Shown: in pieces, positions 63,701 to 64,000 of the stretch
Layout of the letters: every line of letters begins with the position of its first letter
How positions within the stretch are numbered: position 1 is the first letter of the stretch
From: Aspidiotus rigidus
Taxonomy: Eukaryota > Arthropoda > Insecta > Hemiptera > Diaspididae
Assembly: GCA_035079385.1 (NCBI GenBank)
Contig: JAVHKY010000058.1
Coordinates: forward strand, 849,794 to 913,793
DNA: 64,000 nucleotides
Direction: 5' to 3'
Program-made: the position numbers and the translations under genes
Notes under the pieces: generated by a model
Seen by the model: only the letters and a program-made list of their open reading frames with translations
Told to the model about the DNA's origin: nothing
Database searches by the model: none

Positions 63701-64000
63701 GGTTGAAAATTTTTACGGGGATCGATCGAGGGCGTCGAGACGCATCTAGTCCACCACTTCACCTCCAGTTTTGAGCCGTCTAGACGACGGGACAGTTTTT
63801 TGGCCGTAAATCGCTAACCGTTCGAGATAGGTTGGAAAATTTTTACGGGGATCGATCGAGGGCGTCGAGACGCATCTAGTCCACCACTTCACCTCCAGTT
63901 TTGAGCCGTCTAGACGACGGGACAGTTTTCTTTGGCCGTAAATCGCTAACCGTTCGAGATAGTTGAAAATTTTTACGGGGATCGATCGAGGGCCGTCGAG

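Larger units (their letters stand above)
51186..64000. repeat. 129-bp tandem satellite, about 99 copies
   Basis: Head-to-tail monomers of 129 bp run to the end of the window in one orientation. The first clean monomer starts at 51321 (GCTAACCGTTCGAGATAGG); the copy before it has four extra bases (AACCAATTGTTCG). My hand count of the consensus gives about 50% GC and 13 CpG, about 1.6 times expectation. Each monomer contains CGTCTAGACG (perfect palindrome), GATCGATC and an A5T5 tract. The copies are almost identical, with one frequent variant site (GGTTAAAAATT or GGTTGAAAATT) and scattered single-base indels. There is no resemblance to families A or B. No gene is supported. Confidence 0.97.

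Noticed and set aside
51186..64000. CRISPR array
   Set aside because: Repeats are directly contiguous without unique spacers, 129 bp long, and in a eukaryotic context.

Overview
The window holds satellite DNA from an animal genome, most likely an insect or other arthropod. It is AT-rich, has no bacterial-style genes, and carries eukaryotic cut-and-paste transposons, one with a spliced MADF-domain gene of a kind common in arthropods. The species cannot be named from the sequence. Nearly all apparent open reading frames are by-products of repeats; the one credible gene lies inside a transposon.

Region 1 (1-49504) is a composite higher-order satellite. Two unrelated monomer families alternate in blocks: family A (103/104 bp, often in 207-bp dimers) and family B (about 162-169 bp). 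In the core (about 10.0-46.2 kb) the full unit is 2467 bp, with 10 A monomers, 7 full B monomers and a lead-in of about 1.6 B monomers. Other core units differ from it by whole-monomer losses or gains (1721, 1810, 1927, 1972, 2136, 2260, 2359, 2674 bp). The left part (1 to about 9.9 kb) is an older-looking subfamily with 3413- and 2686-bp units and a nearly perfect 6099-bp tandem duplication. The right edge (about 46.2-49.5 kb) is decayed and shares variants with the left subfamily, so the core looks like a later expansion between ancestral flanks.

Two transposons interrupt the core. One is a 462-bp MITE with 29-bp inverted ends and an apparent 8-bp target duplication. The other is a 1090-bp non-autonomous PIF/Harbinger-like element with TAA target duplications and 14-bp perfect inverted ends. 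The second carries a three-exon minus-strand gene predicted to make a 123-residue MADF-type DNA-binding protein.

Region 2 (49505-51185) is a 1.7-kb island between satellites. It holds AT-rich single-copy sequence, a relic of about 1.2 family B monomers, a long imperfect hairpin of about 210 bp, and a mixed-composition stretch without a recognisable gene.

Region 3 (51186-64000) is a very uniform 129-bp satellite, about 99 head-to-tail copies continuing past the window. It is about half GC and CpG-rich, unlike region 1. Marker variants show segmental duplications inside it (a 9-monomer step, and a block shared between 53.1 and 60.3 kb). The whole window fits a centromeric, pericentromeric or other heterochromatic block; which one cannot be decided from sequence alone.
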